Positions 35,153 to 45,783 of a DNA stretch of 64,000 nt are shown here, piece after piece. Source of the DNA: Harmonia axyridis (lineage: Eukaryota > Arthropoda > Insecta > Coleoptera > Coccinellidae); NCBI RefSeq assembly GCF_914767665.1, contig NC_059503.1, forward strand, positions 18,662,001-18,726,000, in the 5' to 3' direction. Under the pieces are notes generated by a model. It had not been told where the DNA came from, searched no databases, and worked only from the letters and a program-made list of their open reading frames with translations. Position 1 is the stretch's first letter. Every line of letters begins with the position of its first letter. The position numbers and the translations under genes are program-made.

Positions 35153-35229
35153 TGTGATGATGTGATAGCTACGTGCCTTCTAGTATAATTGGACCAGAAG
35201 TGGGGCTCGGAGGAACAAGGCTTAGTTGT

Positions 35230-35245
35230 TTTATATAAGCAGATG
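35230..35245 (-). promoter_or_regulatory. Mlc1 TATA box with adjacent E-box
   Basis: Minus strand: CATCTG (35245-35240), an E-box of the kind bound by myogenic bHLH factors, sits three bases before TATATAAAA (35237-35229). This is 80 bases upstream of the Mlc1 start codon. No strong initiator is visible about 30 bases downstream. Confidence 0.6.
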
Positions 35246-35480
35246 GCGCTGCGATCTCGAGGTAACTGAAACCGCTGAATTTCGTTTTCAGGAACCACAC
35301 TTACTTTGGCAACATAGTACGGACTACCTATTTGGCTCTCAACTATTTCAGGAATTATTTCAGAATTGTTTGAAGCCGACACTAAGGTAGGTCAAGTTCG
35401 GTGGGCGAAAATGTATTTATGAGACACTCAGTATCGAAGAAAACTGAAAGTAGTGCACATCTTGTGTAAATAAACATTAT

Positions 35481-35702
35481 TTATTCTCCACTGAAATGAG
35501 GAAATTTCTTACAGAGTTCAATATGATCGACATTTTCATAATATCTTCGATTTTCTTCAACATAGAGATTCATTCTATGCATAATACTTTTTTGTTTATA
35601 ACCAAGTAAAAGTTCCATGGTTGACTTAGGGTATTGATCTTCTGATGGTTTTTGGTGATAGGTTTGCAAACTGGCGTTGGAGGTATACACTGTGGGCCCC
35701 AT
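35481..35702 (-). CDS. Small protein of unknown function (73 aa, possibly the last exon of a longer gene)
   Basis: From the Met at 35702 the frame reads MGPTVYTSNASLQTYHQKPS, continues SMHRMNLYVEENRRYYENVD-like sequence (IMHRMNLYVEENRRYYENVD), and ends IELCKKFPHFSGE with a TAA at 35481. The composition (charged, Tyr-rich, no low complexity) looks like real protein. The frame is open upstream to a TTTGCAG acceptor-like site at about 35737, so this may be a 3' exon whose 5' part I cannot place. It lies between Mlc1 and the unknown gene at 36281 on the same strand. I recognise no family; its small size and YTSNASLQTY-type motif would suit a ciliary/axonemal microtubule-associated peptide, but this is a guess. 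Confidence 0.4.
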   Translation of the reverse strand: MGPTVYTSNASLQTYHQKPSEDQYPKSTMELLLGYKQKSIMHRMNLYVEENRRYYENVDHIELCKKFPHFSGE

Positions 35703-36280
35703 TGGTTTGAAATATATTTCAAAATAATGAGCATAGCACTGCAAATTCAACCCTATGATTCATTATTTTATTTTGTATATTGGTATATTCTTGTAAAAAC
35801 ATATTTTTGATAGGCAAAATAACCCCTCGAGTGTATCATCGCAACACCTTATCTAGTTGAAATCAACAACAAAGAAATCACATATCATACATAGGTCTGT
35901 TTCTTCCAAGGGATCAATAGGCGCAAGAATATACGACCACTCCAAAAATCCTGGTACTTTTCTAGAATTTTTTTAGGAATAACTCAGGGACAAAATTTTC
36001 TGGCTAGATTTCATGAGGAAATATTCGATTTTTTTACGAATTCATTTTTTTCCTATAACTCAATTCGATTTTGAGTAAGTTCCATAATTAAAATATTTCG
36101 TTGTGGAATTCGTTCAATAAAAACTTTATTCAATATTATACTATTATCGAAGAAGAGTTTCAAACAATTCAAAATTGATGAATATTCTAAACTGAATTGT
36201 TCTGTTTCATAAAAGAAATCTAAAATTCATGTTCCAATAATTTTATTCTCAATGAGTATCACAAACCAGATAAATCAGAT

Positions 36281-37222
36281 TCAAACTTCAGATATATCTC
36301 TCTTTGAAGCTTTTTTCTTGATGTAGTTTACAATCTTTGATCCCAAATTCCACTTTTTCCTATCTTTGACCATTTCTTTACCATCATGTTCTGAGGTTGG
36401 AAGTTTAGAACAACTAGCAATCGGAAATGTCATAGATTTTTGGATGTGGTCCATTTCTAAATCATATTTCTGATCGACGATTTGATCTTTCAAGTTAATA
36501 TTTTCCATACCACTTTCATCTGGAATTCTGATCATTTCCCCTGAATGTGATGGAGTTACAGATCGAATATTTTGGTCGCAAGTGTTTTTTTTCTCTTCTT
36601 TTTTATTCATCTGGCCCAGTTCGACACACTTCACAAACTCCTCGCTATGTTCCTCCCACTCAGAGTCTTTGGGTTTGGATTCATTGGATAGAAATTTCGA
36701 AATCAAACTTTTTGAATTTTTGACTAGATCTGTCAACCTTGTCTTTTTCTCTAACGTAAAATTTCTCGAAGAAAAAGAGAAAGATTTCTTTTTTGCTATT
36801 ATTTCTTCGTTTTCAACTAGTTGATCTCCAGTTCCTTTAGTTGATGGTGAACTTATTTCACCAATTAATTTCTTCACTTCTTCCTCGGTAGATGTCAAAA
36901 TTTCTCTATTTTTTATGTCACTTGGAATATCGAAAAGATCTGTGACTTTGGTTGCTCTTGGCGTGTATTGATCAACAATATCCCCTACCATGCATAGTTT
37001 TCTCTTTTCATCTTCTTCATTCAAGACGGAATCGAGAGCATTTTCTACAATGTCATTTAGTAATTCCACTGCGACTGTATTTGATTTTTTTTCTGTCGCT
37101 AGTAAATTTTTGGAATCGAGTGGATCTTTCTCTGAAAATAATCATTTAGTGGATATACAGTACGAACTGTATTTCTTACCTATTCTTTCTATTTCACACC
37201 GTTGTACATCAATGCCAGACAT
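36281..37222 (-). CDS. Two-exon hydrophilic protein of unknown function
   Basis: Exon 1 is 37222-37180 (MSGIDVQRCEIERI, donor GTAAGA, phase 1). Exon 2 is 37131-36281 (acceptor TTTTCAG), ending at TGA 36283-36281, for about 297 residues. An in-frame TGA lies just upstream of the ATG, supporting the start. The protein is rich in Lys, Glu and Ser. It has an N-terminal helical patch (ELLNDIVENALDSVLNEEDE), a Ser-rich middle (KKKSFSFSSRNFTLEKKTRL, a run of potential kinase sites) and a basic C-terminal helix (GSKIVNYIKKKASKRDISEV). No signal peptide, membrane segment or known domain is recognisable. An AATAAA on the minus strand lies about 35 bases beyond the stop. It is divergently paired with the gene starting at 37409. 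Confidence 0.7.
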
Positions 37223-37408
37223 TTTATTTGATTTTCAAAAAATAAAACGTCTAATATTTTTCCGTTCATGACAAACGTGCACTCGATTTCTCTCGTACAT
37301 GTCCAAGCGATGACTTTGACATTTCTAAGTAAAAATTCTCGGGAATTCGCGTATATTTCATCGAGAATAAATATGAAGGAAAAACCAAATTACTCAGTTT
37401 AGAAAGAT
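37223..37408. promoter_or_regulatory. Compact bidirectional promoter
   Basis: Only 186 bases separate the start codons of the leftward gene (37222) and the rightward gene (37409). No TATA box is evident on either strand. The segment must contain both 5' UTRs and the promoter, implying shared regulation. Confidence 0.6.
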
Positions 37409-40400
37409 ATGCATTCGAATATAAAAAATCCTAAGTACAAAACGAATTGTGGCAAAAATAATGCAGATGATGGAGACTACGATGAAGAACCTGGAGATTT
37501 GCGTAGCTCCAATAGAAAAACCAAAAATCTGCCTCAACTATGCATCGATATAGAAATGAACCAAAGCGTCCAAAACCTATTGGCTTCTTCAGATAAGTGT
37601 ACTTCAGCTCTGCTTGATGTGACAATTATAAAACCAATGGGTGCGGACAACCAACCTGTCATTGAAACAAACATCATGAAAGCAACCCAAGTTAGAAAAC
37701 TATTAACAACTTTGGATCGTGAGAAACGGGATAAGATACTTATCAAAGAACTTTTTGAAGATAAAGCACCATCTGAAGATACAATCATCAGGATACATAA
37801 GCACAATCCTCGTCGAAAAATGCAAGCAGCTAGTGATTTATGTTACGAAAATACGAGGGAGAGGAAATTCTTGAAATCGCAGTTCCATAGACCAATCAAG
37901 CCAAAAAATATGTGTTCTAGTGCACCTGTGGAAGCCAGAAAACAAATGTTCAATCATTGTTATTCACCAGGAGTCCTACAAGTCTCACCCATGATTGGCG
38001 AAAATTGTTCCAAGATTCCTTCGGATGAATCATTTACTGATAATGTGGAGCGTGTGGAAGATTTCAAATGTGGTGATCATAAAAAAACTCAACATGTATA
38101 TGCTGCACCTAGAACTTTCAAGGACTTGAATTCAATCATAACATGTCAAAGTATGAGCAAAGACGATCGGACTCCATGTCTTTGTGACCATTGTGGTATT
38201 GCTAGTCTCTTGAGTGAAACACAAAAACGACCCATTATAACGGCACCGGTGGAGCATGTGAGTGACTTGAGACGAAGGATGAATAGAAAAGAATACAAGG
38301 AGCAATCTAAACATGAATATAGAAAAAGGAAATCGGATGCTCCTTACAGTTGTGAAGATAAAACCAGTTTTCAGGCGGGTTTGGCACATTTGTATGAAAG
38401 GGTTAAAATATTAGAAGAAAGGATGGACATACAGGAGGAGCGAGCTGTTCCTAAGGACTATTTCAAACGAATCATCACAAAAATAATATCACATTTTTCG
38501 CCCAAAGACCCTTATAGAAATGATTTCCAAATAAGAGACTCAGATTCAAGTTCTTATGTGGTTCAACCACGTTACAAGAATAACTATTCTGTTAACACTC
38601 TTCTTGTTGATAAGAAAGCAAGTCAGAAAGGCATGAATGATAAATCTGATAAACATGAACACCTAAAAAAACTATTGAGTAATCTGACTGAGAATATGCC
38701 GGAAGGAACGAAGACAGAATTAGCGGAAAATTTTTGGCAATGGGGCGGTGAGATACTCAAACCTGGTGTTGATTTGAAGAACAAGATTCTCTCATTGCTT
38801 GATATGACAAAAGATATTCAAAAGCAAGAGGAGCCGGATAACCGACCTAAAACTCAAGAGAGTTCTAGGGAAACTAAGAAACTTAATAATTCCAGTAGCA
38901 ACCGTTCACTTCCAGATAACAAAGAATTCAATTCTGCTGCTTTCAAAAGTTTCGTTGAAGCTATGTCTGCCAAAATCTATAAATCTCAGAAGAAGGCTCA
39001 TCAAGAAGAACAGAAGTGCAAGACTAGAATAGAGGTCGATAAGTCCAGTGGCCAAACCATGTCCGATACGTCCCTTTACAAAAAACCGCATAGAGGAGAG
39101 AGAGATCAAAAATCTCAGAAAAAATCCATGATTCCCAAAATAACTAAAAAGGAAATGAAGGCCAAAGAAGAGAAGAATAATTCTCACGAGACCACTAAGA
39201 AATTGAATGTCTCGTATGTTAATCCGAAAATGTCGACTTGGCAAGAAGAGGAATCGCAAATCTCCTTCAGACTAGAGTTCTCTGACGCCGACACAAATAC
39301 ACGGAGTAAAGACTCTAAAAATAGAGATCTAGGTATGTTCATTCAATTATATTTAACAAAAGATGTGTGGCGTGACTCACATATCTAGTTCGAATATCTC
39401 GATAGGCCGCCCATTTCGGGCAACATTGATAATATAATATTATTATGTCACCATTTATGGCTTTGAATTTACATTCTTGTCAAAAATTGAGAACCATTAA
39501 ACATTTATTTCATCAACACTTTTCCTACATTAGGTATTCAATTTATTCTGGTATTATTCAGGTATTTAATTTTGGCGTTGTCGTAAATTGATAAAGAATT
39601 CAGTAAAGAAGACGATCAATTTCAATTCTATAGTGAGATTATTGGACAAACGGTGCATATTCAAAACGCATTCTTTTCACTTTTACGTCACTTCGTTTTC
39701 TCTATTCTATTTTTGTTCCATGAAACACATCAACTCATTCCATAAGAAAAAGTTACGGCATAAGAGGTAACACCGCGGCTGCCCTGTTTTCTTCTTTCAA
39801 ATCACCGATTTTTATTGGGTTTTCATATAATTTCCTTGAATTTCAATTTTAAACGAAAAATCACCAAAAATTTTCTTTCATCGCAAAAGAACTGAGAATA
39901 TGTAAAGTAGAAGGGGCACCTTTCAACAGAATATCAATAAAAGCCTTTCTTATTGCTCATCTGGCAGGAAAGCATTGACCTTTCTTTATAATTACCCTAT
40001 TGTAGTCAATTTTCAGCAAAAAATTTTATTATTCACCTGAAAATCTTATTGTTATTATTAAAGAGTTGAAGTGATAACTAATGTTCAAAAGTGCCCCTTC
40101 ATGATGCGAATTTGCTACCTTTAGTGGTACCAGGACTTTGTAATTCCAAACTACGTCCTCTAACTTCACACTGCTGATGTCATCTACAGGGGGAAATACA
40201 AATTTCAGTCATTTTTTTTGTTTATCTTCATCAGAATAACGCAAAACTTCATTAAAATATAATCTTTTAAGGACAAATTTTGGTATTCAACTTCATCAAC
40301 CAATGCACTCGGTATATTGGTTGTCAAAGACAATGATTACTGGATCTTGTGTGGAACATTTCGTATGATTCACTACATGTCCCAAAGTTTTTAAGAATAA

Positions 40401-42825
40401 TTGTGCTGTCATCCAGCCACTACTTGGACCATTCATAAACCATTGCTTTCAAGTGTTGCACCGTTCATGAATGTATCGTGAAATCGAGCTATAGGAAAGA
40501 TGAGTAATCGTATTTCCTGATGCACTGATTATGTCGATCATTGTAACTAGGGTTCCACGCTCACTAATGTGCCCCTCTCATGCTGTTCAAATGTGCCCCA
40601 AGTATTGAAGTTGTTTAAAAGGAGAATTGACAAAAAAGTTGTTGTTATACCTTTCCAGTTCTTCTGAATATATTTTAAAACTAGAAAATATTGACATACT
40701 ACGTATCTTCTGTACTTTTTGTATAATTCACTAGACTACACTCGTTCAGTTTTATAGCAAATCATCGAAAAACAACGCAAGCGCGTAATATGGTAGCATT
40801 CAACGTAGGTATTGAGTTATGAACGTATGTAATGTGTTCAGCACATCTCTAACAACGATACCAAGTTCAAATTATGTGAGATATTTTTGTGAAGAACAAA
40901 TTATTGCGATTGTTCAAAGGTGCTTTTCCCCTACAATGTACAAAACAAGAATATATTTTTAAAATATTCTCGAAAAAACCTATTAAAACTATTACGAAAG
41001 AGGTAAAACTATAACTTTGTGAGAAAATAATCCACCGTCATACCGTGCTCCCCTCTACTTATTTGATTCGAAAAGAGAAAAAATATAAGGTGAATTTACA
41101 ACTTCGTACACTGTACGAAGTTGAGTCATCGCAGGAGCGCCAGAGGGAAAATGTATAGTACCAAAGTTTGACTGATACGCGGAAGGCCACGTGGTGATAA
41201 TCCCTCTTCAGCTGAATTCTGAGGTATTAACTGATTTTAAACAATCTGCAAGAATATAGGTTATGGATTCAGTTTATTTTTCCAATGAAATTTGGAATTT
41301 TTGATGTGGAATCAGGAGGTTTTCTTTATAACACGAAGGTATGGATTTTTCAGCATCCTGGGCTAACCTTAAAATTTTTCATTAAAATATAAAACTCGCA
41401 GGAGTTTACTTGTTGAAGGTTGTTTAATATAATTATCAAATTATTAAAATACTGTGTGGAATCCCCTCTTCTTAATGAATTTATTTAATATTTAAGTATT
41501 TATTTGCCTTGAAATAACCCGTCACACAATAAGTCCTGTGCCTACCGCACATATGGTAACGCCACTGCCTACCATTTTTTTTCTCCACGAAGCTCCAAAA
41601 ATGTTGAAATATCGGATCATATAGTCTGGATTAAAATACTGAAGGTTGAGTAACGCTGCATTTGTTGTTTCTTGGAAAATGGATAAAATCGTATTTTGTG
41701 GATAGGTAAAACACTGTTTTTGATGGTAAAAAATACATACTGTGCATCAAAGCAATGGCCTGATAAGTGTTAGACTGCTGCATTAAAAGCAACAGTTAAA
41801 AAGTGCCCCTGGGGAAAAATTGGCTTCAATGAAGTAGTGATTGCCGTTGAAGCTTATTTCGAAAGCAAAATCTTTTTTGAGAGAAGGTAGTGAAAGTTAG
41901 AAAACCATTGGAGTACATGCAGGGCCTCCGCCAGAACCGGCAAATGAGACTTTTGCCTGGGCGCCAAATTGCAGAGGTGCAAAGTCATTTAACAAAACAA
42001 GACATCATACTTCTTGACACAAAATGTTTTCTCAGTAGTAAAATAATAAAATTTTCAAGACCCAATTTTTTTTAAATCAAATAGGTTATAAATATATAGA
42101 TAGGTACTAAAATGCACGTTTAAGAACTACTTATAGAGCGTCATACTCTCGAACAATTCAGGACGTTTTTCTTGATATCGAGAAAACATCCTTTGATAAA
42201 TTCGAAAAGGTGATTTTAAGTTAAAAAAGACGTTTCCACATCGAATTAATAATATGAGTAACTTAGCCTTTTTCAAAGATAATTCAGATAAATAAGGCAA
42301 AGCAGGGAGGCTAAATTTTATTTTGCCGGGGTGCCAAAATGTCTGGCGGTGACCCTGAGTACATGTACCACTATTGGAGGTAATCATGTTGATGAATGAA
42401 GTCGAATTTTCATAAAAAAACAATTGTTTTTCATATATTGTCTCTCCTTCTCTTCATCAACATGTAATGAACGAAATAAATGTTGAGTTGAATAAATTTT
42501 GTGGAAATGAAGTTATTTTCAATTTTCCATCCAATATCAAGTCGTTCAGCTTTCATTTTCAAGTTATAACATTTTTACAGAGAAACTGGAGTTCCTGAGA
42601 ACACTCTCCAGGACCAAAGATTCGGACAAGGAACGTCTATGGGAGAGTATATGGGCACAAGCTAAGGCCAACGGACAGACAAAACAAGACAAGGTTACAA
42701 TTCAGCTACCTCGAAAGAATGGTTCTGAATTCAACGATATGATAGAAATAGAATTTACAATCGGAGAAATTGAATATATGCTTACGAAGCACAAGTATGC
42801 AGATAAGAATAAAATGAAATCTTAA
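37409..42825 (+). CDS. Large hydrophilic protein of unknown function (two exons, 722 aa)
   Basis: Exon 1 runs 37409-39332 (donor CTAG|GTATGT, phase 1). Exon 2 runs 42581-42825 (acceptor TTTTTACAG), ending in TAA, with an AATAAA about 100 bases later. An in-frame TAG six bases before the ATG fixes the start. Residues 1-640 are mostly disordered, Lys/Ser/Glu-rich, with a Cys/His cluster CLCDHCGIASLL (about residue 254) and a short helix LAHLYERVKILEERMDIQEE (about 330). A second helix is HEHLKKLLSNLTENMPEG. The C-terminus after the junction is the most ordered part: KLEFLRTLSRTKDSDKERLW then ESIWAQAKANGQTKQDKVTI, ending EIEFTIGEIEYMLTKHKYAD. I do not recognise it; a cytoskeletal or centrosomal role would suit the make-up but is inference. 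If the intron were retained, the frame would run only 18 further codons to a stop at 39388. The 3.2 kb intron is packed with transposons. Confidence 0.78.
39905..41060. mobile_element. TIR DNA element with GTGCCCC subterminal repeats (~1.15 kb)
   Basis: The left end AAGTAGAAGGGGCACC is mirrored at the right by the inverse of AAGTAGAGGGGAGCAC. Internal repeats of GTGCCCC (40093, 40571, 40602) and GGTGC.TTTCCCC (40920) are scattered through it. It has no long ORF and is non-autonomous. It lies in the intron of the 37409-42825 gene. Confidence 0.6.
41095..41125. repeat. Near-perfect 25-bp palindrome
   Basis: CAACTTCGTAC-ACT-GTACGAAGTTG (about 41099-41123) has 11-bp perfect arms. It is located between two transposon-derived segments. 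Confidence 0.7.
41640..41910 (+). mobile_element. Internally deleted mariner (mauritiana-type) relic
   Basis: A plus-strand fragment near 41715 reads LFLMVKNTYCASKQWPDKC, matching the N-terminal 'LMGKNTxxAKQWLDK' region of mauritiana-type mariner transposases. Only about 75 bases later it jumps to NEVVIAVEAYFESK...KLENHW, the C-terminal tail of the same transposase. The catalytic middle is therefore missing, as in MITE-like deletion derivatives. Confidence 0.55.
41920..42357. mobile_element. hAT-type MITE (438 bp) with perfect 8-bp target duplication, family D copy 2
   Basis: The ends CAGGGCCTCCGCCAG and CTGGCGGTGACCCTG are inverted. The element is flanked on both sides by AGTACATG (41912-41919 and 42358-42365), the 8-bp duplication of hAT elements. 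Internal GGCGCCAAATTGC and GGTGCCAAAATGTC blocks are shared with the copy at 29995-30323. No ORF with motif. Confidence 0.85.
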
Positions 42826-44435
42826 TTAGCAAATTATGCTGAAATTCATTTTCAAATATAAAAAAACCAATATTTATATTCGAGAAGTTTTTGGATTGTA
42901 TTTAATATACATAATATTTTTGTGATGAATAAATACAATTTTCATATGAAAAAGTCGATTGAATATAATGTTGTCCCCAAATACCTATCCGAATCCTTTG
43001 TTATTTCCAATGTTTTTAACGAGGTGGTCACAATCATATTGGTGATGCGTCCTATCTTGGGTAATTGTGGTGTTTCATCCCAAGACAACTTCTGGAATCA
43101 TCAGTACAGAACTCAATAGTCCCTGCCTTATACACCTCGCATCTTCAAAGCGGAGCATGGTGCCGTAGTATTTTTGGGTTTATGTCACAAGCTATGACGT
43201 TGTCCCGTGAAGTGCGAAGCCTTTTATCAGGCTAACAAAGGACCACAATACTTTTTTATTCCGTATTCGTGAATAATGACAGTTTTTACCAAATTGTTGA
43301 AATTGTTCACCCACCAATGCATTGAAAAACCAGAAAGAGAGACATAAATCAGCTTTGCCAGTAGATGAACTCTGTTGTTTTGAATTGTGATGATTTCCTT
43401 TATCTTTAGGGATATGGATTTGTACGGTGAGCAGAATATTCAGACTAGATAAGGTCAGCGCACTGAAAAGAACATTTGTAAATATTTTTCAAATAATTTT
43501 CATTTTCAAACCTGTCGATGTTATACCATATAAATTTTTCCATTTCTTCAAACTATGGCATATTCGATAGGAAGGTGAACCAGGAAGAGTTATATCTTGT
43601 GCGTGTGCAATCTTTTTAAGTTCGGACAGATTCTGATTTATAACCATTCGTGTAATTTTCAGTGGATATCATTAAATTGAAAAATGCGTGACAAGAAAGA
43701 AAAATAAATCATGACGAATCCCATTTCCTTGGTTGTGTTTTACCGAAACTATATGCTATTAAAGGTAATTATAATTATTTTGTGTGAAATATGCCATTTG
43801 GAATTTTATGTTTGGATATTTGGACAGAACATGAATATTAGGCGAATTCACTGAATATTATGGCGAGACATTATTATAGATGACTCCTCAAAAAGATTCA
43901 TTTCTCATTGATTTTTTAAACGGCAATCAACCTATGAATCATTAAGCTTCTTACAGAAATAATTACAAGTGCTAAATATTTTCTGAGTATCAGTAATTAC
44001 TATAGTCGCATTATCCACAGAATATGGAAAATGATTTTAGGACCATATAAATAAACACATGTATTGCAAAATAAGGTATGTAGGAATTAAATATTCATTT
44101 ATATTATAGCACTCCTATAGTAATAAGGATAACGTTTTGAATATTTAAAAAGATCGGCTAAAACTAATTATTAGATACATCATGTATCACTGATTTTCCT
44201 CTTATAGATCAGTGATTGGAACACAACTCAAGGTGTTATGAGGAGCTTAACGCACGAAGTGTACATGTTTGACTGCAAATAGCTTAAGAAATTCTTCTGT
44301 GTGTTCAATTTTTGAATTATCAAGCTTCTGTAACTAAGCTCTAACGAATGCATAAAAGTTGACCCACATAGAACAGCCGCAGATTTCTGTAAGTTTGAGA
44401 AAGATTGAAAAAAGTATATTTCCATTGATAAGGCG
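42826..44435. other. 3' flank of the unknown plus-strand gene; no other gene
   Basis: Contains the AATAAA at about 42926. The 43130-43600 stretch is slightly less AT-rich and contains short frames with a transposase flavour, but nothing I can name. Remainder featureless. Confidence 0.35.
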
Positions 44436-45140
44436 ACCTATTGTCATTAAAATTCTTGATTTTCAAGCTACTTGGCTTGAGCTTGATTTGAGTCAAGCTC
44501 AAGTAAGTAGTAGTTTTTCAATCTCAAGTCAAGTCCAGTATTTATTTATCAAGTACTTGAATCATATCAAGCTACTTGATTTTTAGTAGTTTCATTGTGG
44601 AGTGTCACATTAAGAAAAAAATTATAAGGAATCTTGTAAAAAGCACTTTTATTTATTAAATATATTGTATGAAAGAACCAAAACTATCAGTTTTTTTGAA
44701 ATAGAAACATAAATTGAATCATTGTAACTGTAAGAGCAGCTGTGGAAAATTGTCTTTCAACAGGAGCTGAAGATGCTGGTGTTGATAAAAACTACTTGGC
44801 TATTTTGGCCAAGTTAGGAGAGATATTTCTGAAACTACCAAAATCTGCTAATAGATTTCATAGAAATGTGAGAAAAAAATAATGTCACACTGGCGATTGC
44901 TTCAGTTTTTCGGGGCTCGAGGTATCCCCTTATTTAGTCTAAGCGCGCACGAGATTGCAGAAATATATGCCGTGCGATGCGTGCATATCAAGCTCTATGA
45001 ATATCCAGTAGCTTGATATCAAGTGAAGCAATAAATATCTAAAATCAAGTCAAGTTCAAGTATGTAATTTTTCATGAGCTTGATTTTCAAGTCAAGAAGT
45101 TGGTTGAAATCAAGCTACTTGGCTTGATGAATCCCTACTG
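44436..45140. mobile_element. Probable hAT-like element with CAAGCTACTTGG subterminal repeats
   Basis: The left half (44440-44600) and right half (44990-45135) are rich in CAAGCTACTTGG, TCAAGTCAAG and their inverses. The right boundary reads TAGGGATTCATCAAGCC on the minus strand, a hAT-like end. The central region carries the open fragment described in the next entry. The left terminus is not exact. Confidence 0.5.
44733..44882 (+). other. Unidentified ~50-codon coding-like fragment inside the hAT-like element
   Basis: The plus strand reads RAAVENCLSTGAEDAGVDKN then YLAILAKLGEIFLKLPKSAN and RFHRNVRKK to a TAA. The helical, low-complexity-free composition looks protein-derived. I cannot name the family; it may be the decayed N- or C-terminus of a hAT transposase or a captured host exon. 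Confidence 0.3.
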
Positions 45141-45783
45141 GTAGCTTTCATCTCCTATAGTAGAGTACCTAAATAATAAAGTAATCAAATGGGTTAATAG
45201 GTATTCGCTATTTCGGAATATCCACTTCAAAAATCCAAAACAATATTTCACCATTTATTCAACATTTCATACAAAACTTATATTGCACCTATATCACACA
45301 AATGTGACGGATTATGGTTCGTATGACGCCAAAGCATCTATAAAAGTAAAAATTATCGGAAGATGATCAAGGAAATCGAATCGAGAATAAGAACACCTCA
45401 GTAGTCGATTCCAAAAGTCCATCCAGTTCAGGTGAAATATCCCAGATGCGTTGTCAAATCGGGTAATTTGAGCCCAATTGAATTACCTGGGATCATGTTC
45501 CATGAAAGTAGTGAAGGTTCATTTTGAAGATAATGGAATATTAACAGTACTAACAAAATAATGTAAGTAAAATTGAATTTCACAATACTCATTCTGGTAT
45601 GATGACTTTTTCTGGCAAAAACAATTTTAGGATGGGATGGTGTCTTGTTGTAAGTTGAAAATGATGGTAATAAATCTCAGTAAGACAGTAAATTCTTGTC
45701 GTTGAATGAAAAGCACCATTTTGATTTATATCTATGTAGCGTTGTTCGACGGAGGTACTTAAATTTATGTTGAATTTTATGTT
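45141..45783. other. 3' flank of the RhoGEF gene
   Basis: A minus-strand AATAAA near 45250 (about 530 bases past the stop codon) may end the RhoGEF transcript. No other feature seen. Confidence 0.3.

Noticed and set aside
35146..35382. 78-codon minus-strand ORF overlapping the Mlc1 start and promoter
   Set aside because: It runs across the TATA box and the ATG-only exon of Mlc1 in another frame and has no recognisable feature.
38132..39259. Minus-strand ORFs of 85-117 codons opposite the 722-aa gene
   Set aside because: They are antisense shadows of the long plus-strand exon, whose start, stop and splice junction are well supported.
41099..41123. CAACTTCGTAC...GTACGAAGTTG palindrome resembling a loxP arm pair
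   Set aside because: The arms share only the ACTTCGTA core with loxP, the spacer is far too short (3 bases versus 8), and the context is a transposon-filled eukaryotic intron. It is kept only as a palindrome.
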